A DNA stretch of 64,000 nt from Burkholderia sp. BCC1644 (GTDB taxonomy: Bacteria > Pseudomonadota > Gammaproteobacteria > Burkholderiales > Burkholderiaceae). Location of the stretch: the NCBI RefSeq assembly GCF_902833225.1, contig NZ_CADFEI010000003.1:1-64000 (forward strand). Direction: 5' to 3'. The position numbers and the translations under genes are program-made. Of this stretch, positions 25,284-33,869 are shown one piece after another. How positions within the stretch are numbered: the first letter of the stretch is position 1; each line of letters begins with the position of its first letter. A model generated the notes under the pieces. It ran no database searches. It had not been told where the DNA came from and saw only the letters and a program-made list of their open reading frames with translations.

Positions 25284-28200
25284 TTACGCCGCGCCCTTCA
25301 GCTCGATCAACAGATCCTTCGCCGCGACCCGGTCGCCCGGCTTCACGTGCACGGCTGCGATCTCGCAGTCACGCTCCGCCGCGATGTGGGTTTCCATCTT
25401 CATCGCCTCGAGCGCGAGCAGCGTCGTGCCGGCCGTCACACGCTGCCCCGGCTGGACGGCGACCGTCACCACCGAGCCCGGCATCGGAGCTGCGATGTGC
25501 AGCGGATTCGCCGGATCGGCACGCTGCAGGCCATGACGCTCCTTGCCCGCCTGCACGACGCTCTTCTGCTCGACCAGCGCGGAGCGCGACTGGCCGTTCA
25601 GCTCGAACAGCACCTTCACGATGCCGTCCTGCGCGTCGGCGTGCTGCCCCTGCAGCGACACGAGCAGCGTCTTGCCCGGCTCGATGTCGATCGCCGCTTC
25701 CTCCTGCGGCTGCAGCCCGTACAGGAACGCCGGCGTTGGCACGACCGACGTGTCGCTGTACGCGCGAACGTGTGCGTAGTAGTCGACCGTCTGCTTCGGG
25801 TACATCAGGTAGGACGCGAGTTGCCGGTCGTCGAGAGGCTGCTCGCAGGCGGCCTCGGCCTGCATGCGCACCGCGTCGAGATCGACCGGCGGAATCTGGT
25901 CGCCGGGGCGATACGGCGCCGGCGGTTCGCTCTTCAGCACCTTGCGCGACAGGTCCGCCGGGAAGCCGTCGGGCGGGAAACCCAGCTCGCCCTTGAACAG
26001 CGACACGACCGATTCGGGGAATGCGATGTCCTTGTCCGGGTTGCGCACATCGTCCACGCCGAGATCGTTCGCGACCATCATCAGCGCCATGTCGCCGACC
26101 ACCTTCGACGTCGGCGTGACCTTGACGATGTCGCCGAACAGGCGGTTCACGTCCGCATACGCGCGCGACACCTCGGTCCAGCGATGATCGATGCCGAGCG
26201 AGCGCGCCTGCTCGCGCAGGTTCGTGTACTGGCCGCCGGGCATCTCGTGACGGTAGACGTCGGCCGTGCCCGCGCGAATCTCCGATTCGAACGGCGCGTA
26301 ATAACGGCGCACGCCTTCCCAGTACATCGACGCTTCGTGCAGGCGGTTCTGATCCAGACCCGGATCGCGTTCGCCACCGGCCAATGCCGCCGCGATGCTC
26401 GACAGGTTCGGCTGCGACGTGAGCCCGCTCATCGCATCGAGCGCGCCGTCCACCGCGTCGCAGCCGGCTTCGACCGCCGCGAGCACCGACGCGGCGGCGA
26501 TGCCGCTCGTGTCGTGCGTATGGAAATGCACGGGCAGCCCGGTTTCTTCCTTGAGCGCCTTCACGAGCGTGGCGACCGCCTGCGGGCGGCAGATGCCGGC
26601 CATGTCCTTGATGCCCAGCACGTGCACGCCGGCCTGCTGCAGTTCGCGCGCGATGCCGACGTAGTACTTGAGGTCGTATTTCGAACGCGACGAGTCGAAC
26701 AGGTCGCCGGTATAGCAGATCGCGCCTTCGCACAGCATCCCGCTCTCGCCCACCGCGTCGATCGCCACGCGCATGTTGCGCACCCAGTTCAGCGAATCGA
26801 ATACGCGGAACACGTCGACGCCCGCGCTCGCGGCCTGCTGCACGAAGAAGCGCACGACGTTGTCCGCGTAGTTCGTATAGCCGACCGCGTTCGAGCCGCG
26901 CAGCAGCATCTGGAACAGGATGTTCGGCACACGCTCGCGCAGCAGCGCAAGGCGTTCCCACGGGTCTTCCTTCAGGAAGCGCAGCGCGACGTCGAAGGTC
27001 GCGCCGCCCCAGCATTCGAGCGAGAACAACTGCGACAGCTCTCGCGCGTAGAACGGCGCGATCGGCAGCATGTCGGCGGTACGCATGCGCGTCGCGAACA
27101 GCGACTGGTGCGCGTCGCGCATCGTCGTGTCGGTCAGCAGCACCTGCTTCTGGTCGAGCATCCAGCGCGCGAACTTCTCCGGCCCGAGTTCACGCAGCCG
27201 ATCGCGCGTGCCGGCCGGAATCGCCGCGGTCGTATCGATCTTCGGCAGCACCGGCTTCGACAGCGGCAGCGCCGGCAGCGTGCGGCCGTTCATCTCGGCG
27301 TTGCCGTTCACGTTCAGCTCGCCGAGGTAGCGCAGCAGCTTCGTCGCGCGATCGCCGCGCTTCGCGAATTCGAGCAGCTCCGGTGTCTTGTCGATGAAGC
27401 GCGTCGTCACGTCGCCGGTGATGAACGCCGGGTGGTTGATCACGTTTTCGAGGAACTGCAGGTTCGACGTGACGCCGCGAATCCGGAACTCGCGCAGCGC
27501 GCGATCCATCCGGTGAATCGATTCGGCGGCCGTCGGCGCCCAGGTCGTCACCTTGACGAGCAGCGAGTCGTAATATGGCGTGATCACCGCGCCGCCATAC
27601 GCGGTGCCCGCGTCGAGCCGCACGCCGAAGCCCGCCGCGCTGCGGTACGCGGTGAGCCGTCCGTAGTCGGGGAGGAAGTCGTTCTCCGGGTCCTCGGTCG
27701 TGATCCGGCATTGCAGCGCGTTGCCGTTCAGCGGAATCGCGTGCTGTTCCGGCACGCCGGCCGCGCGCGCGACGAGTGTGCCGTCGCCATCCGTCGCATC
27801 GTCGGCGAGACCGATCCGGCCGCCTTCGGTGATGCGGATCTGCGCCTTCACGATGTCGATCCCGGTGATCATTTCAGTCACCGTGTGTTCGACCTGGATG
27901 CGCGGGTTCACCTCGATGAAGTAGAACCGGCCGGTGTCGGCGTCCATCAGGAATTCGACGGTGCCCGCGTGCGTATAACCGACCGCGCGCATCAGGCGCA
28001 GCGCCGATTCGCACAGCGCGTGCCGGCCCGCGTCGTCGAGATACGGCGCCGGCGCTCGCTCGACCACCTTCTGGTTGCGCCGCTGCACCGTGCAGTCGCG
28101 CTCGTACAGGTGCACGACCGTGCCGTGCAGATCGCCGAGCACCTGCACCTCGACGTGCCGCGCGTTGCGCACGAGCTTCTCGACATACACCTCGTCGTTG

Positions 28201-28802
28201 CCGAACGCGGCCAGCGCTTCGCGGCGCGCAACCGGCAGCAGCGTCTCGAGATCCTGGGCGTTTTCCAGTACGCGCATCCCGCGCCCGCCGCCGCCCCAGC
28301 TCGCCTTCAGCATCAGCGGGTAACCGACTTCCGCGGCCAGCGCCTTGCAGGCATCGAGGTCGTCCGGCAGCGGCGAGGTCGCCGGCATCACGGGCACGCC
28401 GGCCGCGATCGCCGCGTTGCGCGCGGCCACCTTGTTGCCGAGCGTGCGCATCACTTCCGGCGACGGGCCGATCCAGCGAATGCCGGCGTCGATCACGGCC
28501 TGCGCGAAATCGGGGTTCTCCGACAGGAAGCCGTAGCCGGGGTGGATCGCGTCGACCTTGGCCTGCCGCGCGACACGCAGGATGTCGTCGATGTCGAGAT
28601 ACGCGGCGAGCGGCTTCTTGCCTTCGCCGATCAGGTAGCTTTCGTCCGCCTTGAAACGATGCAGCGCGAGGCGGTCTTCCTTCGAATACACGGCCACCGT
28701 GCGCATGTTCAGCTCGGCGGCGGCGCGCATCACGCGAATCGAGATTTCCGAGCGGTTCGCGATCAGGATGGACTGGATGGGGGTAGGCGTCACGGCAGCC
28801 AT
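25284..28802 (-). CDS. pyc: Pyruvate carboxylase
   Basis: A 1172-residue single-chain pyruvate carboxylase, the usual length. Domains in order: biotin carboxylase (ILIANRSEISIRVMRAAAEL at the start, the ATP loop KASWGGGGRGMRV, FIEVNPRIQVEHTVTE); carboxyltransferase (DTTMRDAHQSLFATRMRT, GGATFDVALRFLKEDPWERL, FHTHDTSGIAAASV); and the biotin carrier domain with LALEAMKMETHIAA near the C-terminus. It makes oxaloacetate from pyruvate and bicarbonate with ATP. I start at ATG 28802 because homology begins there; a 13-codon extension to 28841 is possible. It may be a housekeeping gene, but in this setting it would also channel pyruvate from the citramalyl-CoA-like lyase into the TCA cycle. Confidence 0.96.
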   Translation of the reverse strand: MAAVTPTPIQSILIANRSEISIRVMRAAAELNMRTVAVYSKEDRLALHRFKADESYLIGEGKKPLAAYLDIDDILRVARQAKVDAIHPGYGFLSENPDFAQAVIDAGIRWIGPSPEVMRTLGNKVAARNAAIAAGVPVMPATSPLPDDLDACKALAAEVGYPLMLKASWGGGGRGMRVLENAQDLETLLPVARREALAAFGNDEVYVEKLVRNARHVEVQVLGDLHGTVVHLYERDCTVQRRNQKVVERAPAPYLDDAGRHALCESALRLMRAVGYTHAGTVEFLMDADTGRFYFIEVNPRIQVEHTVTEMITGIDIVKAQIRITEGGRIGLADDATDGDGTLVARAAGVPEQHAIPLNGNALQCRITTEDPENDFLPDYGRLTAYRSAAGFGVRLDAGTAYGGAVITPYYDSLLVKVTTWAPTAAESIHRMDRALREFRIRGVTSNLQFLENVINHPAFITGDVTTRFIDKTPELLEFAKRGDRATKLLRYLGELNVNGNAEMNGRTLPALPLSKPVLPKIDTTAAIPAGTRDRLRELGPEKFARWMLDQKQVLLTDTTMRDAHQSLFATRMRTADMLPIAPFYARELSQLFSLECWGGATFDVALRFLKEDPWERLALLRERVPNILFQMLLRGSNAVGYTNYADNVVRFFVQQAASAGVDVFRVFDSLNWVRNMRVAIDAVGESGMLCEGAICYTGDLFDSSRSKYDLKYYVGIARELQQAGVHVLGIKDMAGICRPQAVATLVKALKEETGLPVHFHTHDTSGIAAASVLAAVEAGCDAVDGALDAMSGLTSQPNLSSIAAALAGGERDPGLDQNRLHEASMYWEGVRRYYAPFESEIRAGTADVYRHEMPGGQYTNLREQARSLGIDHRWTEVSRAYADVNRLFGDIVKVTPTSKVVGDMALMMVANDLGVDDVRNPDKDIAFPESVVSLFKGELGFPPDGFPADLSRKVLKSEPPAPYRPGDQIPPVDLDAVRMQAEAACEQPLDDRQLASYLMYPKQTVDYYAHVRAYSDTSVVPTPAFLYGLQPQEEAAIDIEPGKTLLVSLQGQHADAQDGIVKVLFELNGQSRSALVEQKSVVQAGKERHGLQRADPANPLHIAAPMPGSVVTVAVQPGQRVTAGTTLLALEAMKMETHIAAERDCEIAAVHVKPGDRVAAKDLLIELKGAA

Positions 28803-29075
28803 GGAGTGTGAATGGTTGAATGAGGTTCGCCGACGTGCCATCTTCGCCTGCCCGATTCACGGGGCGGCGGACGGATCGTCGCGTCGGTCATGCACTGTTG
28901 CATCGTCCCGGCTTTCGCCAGTCAACATCTTCGTCATATCGCCCGATAGCCGCTATCGACATCGCGACGACGAACAGCATCCAGCCGACCAACCGGGCAG
29001 ACGAACAGGAGACCGGCCGGCCGGTCGTCGATCGGGACACGGCGGGCCCGCGCCACGACGCGGCCCGCCACGACG

Positions 29076-29270
29076 TCAGTCGCGGTGCTCGAACAGCGGC
29101 GCGTGATCCATCCAGTCGTAACCCGCCCCGGATTTCGCCCACGCCCAGTTCGCATCGCGGGGCCGGTCGCCGGGCTGCGTCGTCGCTCGAACGCGCGCGC
29201 GCCCTCGTTCGAGCGCGAGCCCGTGCGCGTCGTCCTGCGGTACGCCATTTCGCTTTTGGTAGCCAGTCAT
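29076..29270 (-). CDS. Small hypothetical protein (64 aa)
   Basis: Not recognised. A 64-residue hydrophilic product, MTGYQKRNGVPQDDAHGLAL at the start and WAWAKSGAGYDWMDHAPLFE near the end, rich in charged and aromatic residues. Support for being real: AAGGTGA seven bases before the ATG, and the aromatic C-terminal stretch. The surrounding 650 bp between pyc and the acyl-CoA dehydrogenase gene is otherwise empty. No signal peptide or membrane segment. It could still be a chance frame. Confidence 0.4.
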   Translation of the reverse strand: MTGYQKRNGVPQDDAHGLALERGRARVRATTQPGDRPRDANWAWAKSGAGYDWMDHAPLFEHRD

Positions 29271-29446
29271 TGCATCACCTTACGTTTATGGAAGCTTTTC
29301 GCTCTTCGGCCAGGCCCGTCCGGGTCAGGGCAATTCCTGCGTGACCGGTGAGCGCCGAATACGTCGAGGTTCGGTCACGCAAAAAGCAGGCCACATCGGA
29401 TCTCGAACGAACGGCCCCGCTCCGCGGGGAAATCGTTCAAACGCGG

Positions 29447-29491
29447 TTTCAAAATTCGTTCAATTCTGAAATTGAGGTTCTGGTTTTGAAA
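29447..29491. terminator. Nested AT-rich hairpin after the acyl-CoA dehydrogenase gene
   Basis: Outer arms TTTCAAAA (29447) and TTTTGAAA (29484) enclose an inner TCAATT-N4-AATTGA hairpin (29460-29475). It begins 22 bp beyond the acyl-CoA dehydrogenase stop and is strikingly AT-rich for this DNA. A terminator or processing element is likely; there is no long U run. Confidence 0.4.
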
Positions 29492-29513
29492 TTGCGCGGC
29501 GGCGCGTCGCGCC

Positions 29514-30665
29514 TTATTGCGCGTCGCGCACCATGTTGCGGGCGATCACGATCTGCTGGATCTGGGTCGTGCCTTCGTAGATGCGGAACAGGCGCACATC
29601 GCGGTAGAAGCGTTCGATCGCGTATTCGGACATGTAGCCGGCGCCGCCGAAAATCTGCACCGCGCGATCGGCCACCCGGCCGCACATCTCGGACGCGAAC
29701 AGCTTCGCGCACGACGCCTCGGTGCTGACCGGCAGCTTGTCGTCGCGCCGGCGTGCGGCATCGACCACCATGCAGCGGGCTGCGTAGATCTCGGCCTTGC
29801 TGTCGGCGAGCATCGCCTGCACGAGCTGGAAATCGGCGATCGGCTTGCCGAACTGCTTGCGCTCCATCGCATACGACAGCGCCATCGACAGCATCCGCTC
29901 GGCCACGGCCACGCACACCGCGGCGATATGGATGCGGCCCTTGTCGAGCACCTTCATCGCCGTCTTGAAACCCTGCCCTTCCTTCCCGCCGATCAGGTTC
30001 GCGGCAGGCACGCGCACGTTGTCGAAGATCACGTCGCACGTATGGGCACCCTTCTGCCCCATTTTCTTGTCGCGCTTGCCGAAGCTGATGCCGGGCGTCT
30101 TCGCGTCGACGATGAACGCCGAGATGCCGCCAGAGCCCTTGTCGTCCGGGTTGGTCCGCGCCATCAGCGTGAAGATGCCCGCATGCGGCGCGTTCGTGAT
30201 GAAGCGCTTGGTGCCGTTCACCACGTAGTCGTCGCCGTCGCGGATCGCGGTGGTACGCAGCGACGCCGCGTCGGAGCCGGCTTCCGGTTCGGTCAGCGCG
30301 AAGGACGCGATCAGCTCGCCGGTCGCGAGGCGCGGCAGGTACTTCTCCTGCTGCTCGGGCGTGCCGTCGAACAAGATGCCCTGCGAGCCGATGCCCACGG
30401 TGGTGCCCAGCAGCGAGCGGAACACCGGCGACGCCTGGCACAGCTCGAACACCGCCAGCACCTCCTCCTCCATCGTCAGCTCGAGGCCGCCGAAGCGCTC
30501 CGGAATGGTGAGACCGAACAGGCCCATCGCCTTCATGTCGGCGACGATGTCGTCGGGAATCTCGTCGGTGTCGGCCACGTGCTCCTCGTTGGGCACGAGT
30601 CGCTCGCGCACGAACCGCGCGATGGAGTCGAGCAGGCCGTTGAGCGTTTCTTGATCGCGAATCAT
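29514..30665 (-). CDS. Acyl-CoA dehydrogenase
   Basis: A 383-residue acyl-CoA dehydrogenase with the full pattern: FALTEPEAGSDAASLRTTA at the FAD site, the following GDDYVVNGTKRFITNAPHAG, AMERKQFGKPIADFQLVQ, the FAD-contact QIFGGAGYMSEYAIERFYRD and the catalytic Glu in RIYEGTTQIQQIVIAR, placed as in short/medium-chain enzymes. It introduces the alpha-beta double bond and passes electrons to ETF, whose alpha subunit gene opens this window. It is divergent from the hydratase/SDR/thiolase operon, with motif 1 in the gap. So the four beta-oxidation steps are all encoded around 30-34 kb. The start at ATG 30665 is the family N-terminus. Confidence 0.94.
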   Translation of the reverse strand: MIRDQETLNGLLDSIARFVRERLVPNEEHVADTDEIPDDIVADMKAMGLFGLTIPERFGGLELTMEEEVLAVFELCQASPVFRSLLGTTVGIGSQGILFDGTPEQQEKYLPRLATGELIASFALTEPEAGSDAASLRTTAIRDGDDYVVNGTKRFITNAPHAGIFTLMARTNPDDKGSGGISAFIVDAKTPGISFGKRDKKMGQKGAHTCDVIFDNVRVPAANLIGGKEGQGFKTAMKVLDKGRIHIAAVCVAVAERMLSMALSYAMERKQFGKPIADFQLVQAMLADSKAEIYAARCMVVDAARRRDDKLPVSTEASCAKLFASEMCGRVADRAVQIFGGAGYMSEYAIERFYRDVRLFRIYEGTTQIQQIVIARNMVRDAQ

Positions 30666-30818
30666 GTCGGTACGCCTGAAAAAGAGGGGGAAAACGACCC
30701 GATGCTGCGCCGGCGGCCGGCGCGAAACAATCGCCCGGCCGAAAACGTTCCGGAGAATGAAATCGCACCGGCGAGGCCGGTATTGGCCCGGCGAGCGTGG
30801 CGCCCCGGGCGTCTGCCA

Positions 30819-30851
30819 AGGTACGGAACAAAGTCCGCCGATCCGTTGACC
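30819..30851 (+). promoter_or_regulatory. Motif 1 box plus TTGACC -35, beta-oxidation operon
   Basis: AGGTACGGAACA (30819-30830), 15 bp, TTGACC (30846-30851), 55 bp before the hydratase ATG (30907). Sits in the divergent gap with the acyl-CoA dehydrogenase gene, so one site may serve both sides. Confidence 0.6.
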
Positions 30852-30906
30852 GGCACAGCGGGCGGTTCCATCGTGGGAACCTGAATCCACTGCCGTCACG
30901 TTCGCC

Positions 30907-31782
30907 ATGCCGCTCCAGCCCGATCACCTGCTGTCCCGCCCGTTCCCGCCCATCGAGCATGCGTACTCGCTGCGCGATACCCAGTTGTACGCGCTCGGCC
31001 TCGGCGTCGGCGCCGATCCGCTCGATGCCGGGCAATTGCGTTACGTCTACGAAGGCCGGGACGGCACGGCGCTGCGCGCGCTGCCGACGATGGCGAACGT
31101 GCTCGCGTATCCGGGCTTCTGGGCGCGCGAACCGGATATCGGCATCACCTGGCAAAAGATCCTGCACGCGGAGCAGGAAATCCGGATTCACGCACCGTTG
31201 CCGGCCAGCGGCCGCGTCACGGGCACGACGCGCGTCACCGGGCTGTGGGACAAGGGCGTAAACAAGGGCGCGTTCCTGCAGCAGACGCGCGAGATCGCCG
31301 ATGCCGACACCGGCCGCCTGCTCGCGACCGTCGTGCAGCTGAGCCTGTTGCGCGGCGACGGCGGCTTCGGCGAAGGCGGCAGCACCGAGCCGCTGCCGGT
31401 GCCGCATGCAATGCCCGACGGCGAGCCCGATCACGTCTGCGAGCTGACCACGCCCGCGCAACTGGCGCTGATCTACCGCCTGAGCGGCGACCTGAATCCG
31501 TTGCATGCCGATCCGTCGGTCGCCTCCGCGGCCGGTTTTGCGCGCCCCATCCTGCACGGCATGGCGCTGATGGGGGTGGCCGCGCACGCGGTGCTGCGCA
31601 CGGTGCTGGCCTACGACGACACACGCTTCGCGGGCATGCGCGTGCGCTTCACCGCGCCGGCCTGGCCCGGCGACACGCTGCGTACCGAGATGTGGGTGCG
31701 CGGCGACACGGTTTCACTGCGCGTCACGGCCGTGGAGCGCAACGTGGTGGTTTTGACCAACGCGCGGGTCGACCTGCGCTGA
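30907..31782 (+). CDS. MaoC-family enoyl-CoA hydratase 2-like protein
   Basis: A 291-residue double-hotdog protein. The second half carries the hydratase-2 motif YRLSGDLNPLHADPSVASAA (Asp, Asn and His of D-x-N-P-x-H) and GFARPILHGMALMGVAA. The N-terminal half resembles the substrate-binding repeat of the eukaryotic peroxisomal MFE-2 hydratase (ALPTMANVLAYPG). It would hydrate trans-2-enoyl-CoA to the (R)-3-hydroxyacyl-CoA. First gene of a five-gene operon, divergent from the acyl-CoA dehydrogenase gene and preceded by the motif 1 promoter. No clear Shine-Dalgarno before ATG 30907. Confidence 0.88.
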   Translation: MPLQPDHLLSRPFPPIEHAYSLRDTQLYALGLGVGADPLDAGQLRYVYEGRDGTALRALPTMANVLAYPGFWAREPDIGITWQKILHAEQEIRIHAPLPASGRVTGTTRVTGLWDKGVNKGAFLQQTREIADADTGRLLATVVQLSLLRGDGGFGEGGSTEPLPVPHAMPDGEPDHVCELTTPAQLALIYRLSGDLNPLHADPSVASAAGFARPILHGMALMGVAAHAVLRTVLAYDDTRFAGMRVRFTAPAWPGDTLRTEMWVRGDTVSLRVTAVERNVVVLTNARVDLR

Positions 31783-31806
31783 ATCGCAATTCTTCAGGAG
31801 ACACAC

Positions 31807-32556
31807 ATGGATCTGGGTTTGACCGGCAAGGTTGCCATCGTCACCGGCTCGGCACGCGGCCTCGGCGCCGCCACCGCGCGCCGGCTCGCGGAGGAAGGTG
31901 CAAGCGTCGTCGTCACCGACATCAACGCCGAACTGGCGCAGGCCACGGCACAAGCACTGCGTGACGAAGGGCTGGCCGCGCACTGCGTCGTGGGCGACAT
32001 CACGCAGGCGGCTGATGTGCAGCGTCTCGTCGACGAAACGGTCGCGCATTTCGGCGGCGTGCACATTCTCGTGAACAACGCCGGCGCGCCGCGCGACAAG
32101 TACCTCGTGAAGATGAGCGAGGACGACTGGGATTTCGTGATGACGGTGATGCTCAAGGGAGCGTTCCTCGCCGCCCGCGCGGTGATGCCGCACTTCATCG
32201 AGCAGGGCTGGGGCCGGCTGATCAACATCAGCTCGCGCGCACACCTGGGCAATCCGACGCAGGCCAACTACTCGGCCGCGAAGGCCGGCCTGATCGGCAT
32301 GGCCCGTGCGCTGTCGATGGAGGAAGGCCGCTACGGGATCACCGCGAACTGCGTGGCGCCGGGTTTCATGGAAACGGAAATGGTGCAGGCGCTGCCGACC
32401 TACGAAACGATCAAGGAACGCGCGGTGGCCGCGCAGCCGATCAAGCGCGTCGGGCGTCCGGACGACATCGCCGACGCGGTGGCCTTCCTGGCGAGCGAGC
32501 GCGCCGGCTTCATCAGCGGCGAAGTGCTGCACGTCACGGGCGGCCGCTACGGCTGA
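31807..32556 (+). CDS. SDR, 3-hydroxyacyl-CoA/FabG-like dehydrogenase
   Basis: A 249-residue classical SDR. TGSARGLGAATARRL binds the cofactor; Asp in VVTDINAEL suggests NAD; VNNAGAPRDK is followed by catalytic Ser in INISSRAHLG and Tyr/Lys in QANYSAAKAGL. The C-terminus EVLHVTGGRYG is FabG-like. Its place between a hydratase-2 and a thiolase points to oxidation of the 3-hydroxyacyl-CoA to the 3-ketoacyl-CoA, as in (R)-specific beta-oxidation. CAGGAG precedes the ATG. Confidence 0.9.
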   Translation: MDLGLTGKVAIVTGSARGLGAATARRLAEEGASVVVTDINAELAQATAQALRDEGLAAHCVVGDITQAADVQRLVDETVAHFGGVHILVNNAGAPRDKYLVKMSEDDWDFVMTVMLKGAFLAARAVMPHFIEQGWGRLINISSRAHLGNPTQANYSAAKAGLIGMARALSMEEGRYGITANCVAPGFMETEMVQALPTYETIKERAVAAQPIKRVGRPDDIADAVAFLASERAGFISGEVLHVTGGRYG

Positions 32557-32648
32557 TCCGTTGCCCGCACCGCAACCACGATAGCTGCCGGCGCGTGACA
32601 CGCGAGCACGGGTGGCTGAATATTGATGACATTGAAGAGGCATTCGAA

Positions 32649-33854
32649 ATGAAACGAGCAGCCATCGTCGCCCCGCTGCGCACGCCGGTGGGCGCATTCG
32701 GCGGAACGCTGAAGGGCGTTCCCGTCGAGGAACTCGGCGCGACCGTCGCGCGCGCCGTCGTCGAACGTACCGGGCTCGATCCCGCGCGCATCGACGACGT
32801 CGTGTTCGCGCAAAGTTATGCGAGCGGCGAGACGCCGTGCACCGGGCGCTGGGTGGCGCTGCAGGCGGGCTTCCCGATCGAGGTCGCGGGCATGCAGCTG
32901 GACCGGCGCTGCGGCGGCGGCGTGCAGGCGCTGGCCACGGCGGCGATGATGGTGCAGACCGGCGCGGCCGACGTGGTGATGGCCGGCGGCGTCGAAAGCA
33001 TGAGCAACGTCGAGTTCTATACGACCGACATGCGCTGGGGCAAGCGCGCGGGCTCGGTCACGATGCACGACCGGCTCGACCGCGGCCGCGAGCGTTCGCA
33101 GCCGGAAAGCCGTTTCGGCCGCATCAGCGGCATGATCGAAACCGCCGAGACGCTGGCACGCGAATACGACATCACGCGCGAAGCGTCGGACCGCTTCGCC
33201 GCGCGCAGCCACCAGCGCGCCGCCGCCGCGCAGCGGAACGGGTATTTCGATGCGGAGATCGTTCCGGTCGCCGTGCCGCAGCGCAAGGGCGATGCGCTGA
33301 TCGTCGCGCAGGACGAAGGCGTGCGCGGCGAAACGACGCCCGACAGCCTCGCGAAACTGCGCACCATCATGAAGGACGGTGTCGTCACGGCCGGCAATGC
33401 ATGCCAGCAGAACGACGCGGCCGCCGCTTGCCTGATCGTCGCCGAGGACAAGCTCGACGAGCTCGGCCTCACGCCGATCGGCTGGCTGGTCGGCTGGGCC
33501 GCCGCCGGTTGCGACCCGGCCCGCATGGGCATCGGCCCCGTGCCGGCCGTGCAGAAAGTGCTGGCGCGCACGGGCCTGACCTTCGGCCAGATGGACCTGA
33601 TCGAGCTCAACGAAGCGTTCGCGTGCCAGGCGCTGGCCTGCGTGAAGGGCTGGGGCAGCTCGATGGACGCGCTCGAAGACAAGCTCAACGTGAACGGCTC
33701 CGGCATCTCGCTGGGCCACCCGGTGGGCGCGACGGGCGGGCGCATCATGACCACGCTGCTGCACGAAATGCAGCGCCGGCAAGCCCGCTACGGGCTGGAA
33801 ACGATGTGCATCGGCGGCGGCCAGGGCATCGCGATGATCGTCGAACGCGCATAA
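32649..33854 (+). CDS. Acetyl-CoA acetyltransferase / 3-ketoacyl-CoA thiolase
   Basis: A 401-residue thiolase. Nucleophile Cys88 is in DRRCGGGVQALATAA; LNEAFACQALAC gives the NEAFA loop; the first His is in GSGISLGHPVGATGGR and the second catalytic Cys in CIGGGQGIAMIVE. It performs CoA-dependent cleavage of the 3-ketoacyl-CoA. The active-site CGGG replaces the common CGSG/CASG. I start at ATG 32649 (MKRAAIVAPLRTPVGAFGG), which matches the family. Third gene of the operon. Confidence 0.95.
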   Translation: MKRAAIVAPLRTPVGAFGGTLKGVPVEELGATVARAVVERTGLDPARIDDVVFAQSYASGETPCTGRWVALQAGFPIEVAGMQLDRRCGGGVQALATAAMMVQTGAADVVMAGGVESMSNVEFYTTDMRWGKRAGSVTMHDRLDRGRERSQPESRFGRISGMIETAETLAREYDITREASDRFAARSHQRAAAAQRNGYFDAEIVPVAVPQRKGDALIVAQDEGVRGETTPDSLAKLRTIMKDGVVTAGNACQQNDAAAACLIVAEDKLDELGLTPIGWLVGWAAAGCDPARMGIGPVPAVQKVLARTGLTFGQMDLIELNEAFACQALACVKGWGSSMDALEDKLNVNGSGISLGHPVGATGGRIMTTLLHEMQRRQARYGLETMCIGGGQGIAMIVERA

Positions 33855-33869
33855 GGCTGGAGACCGACC

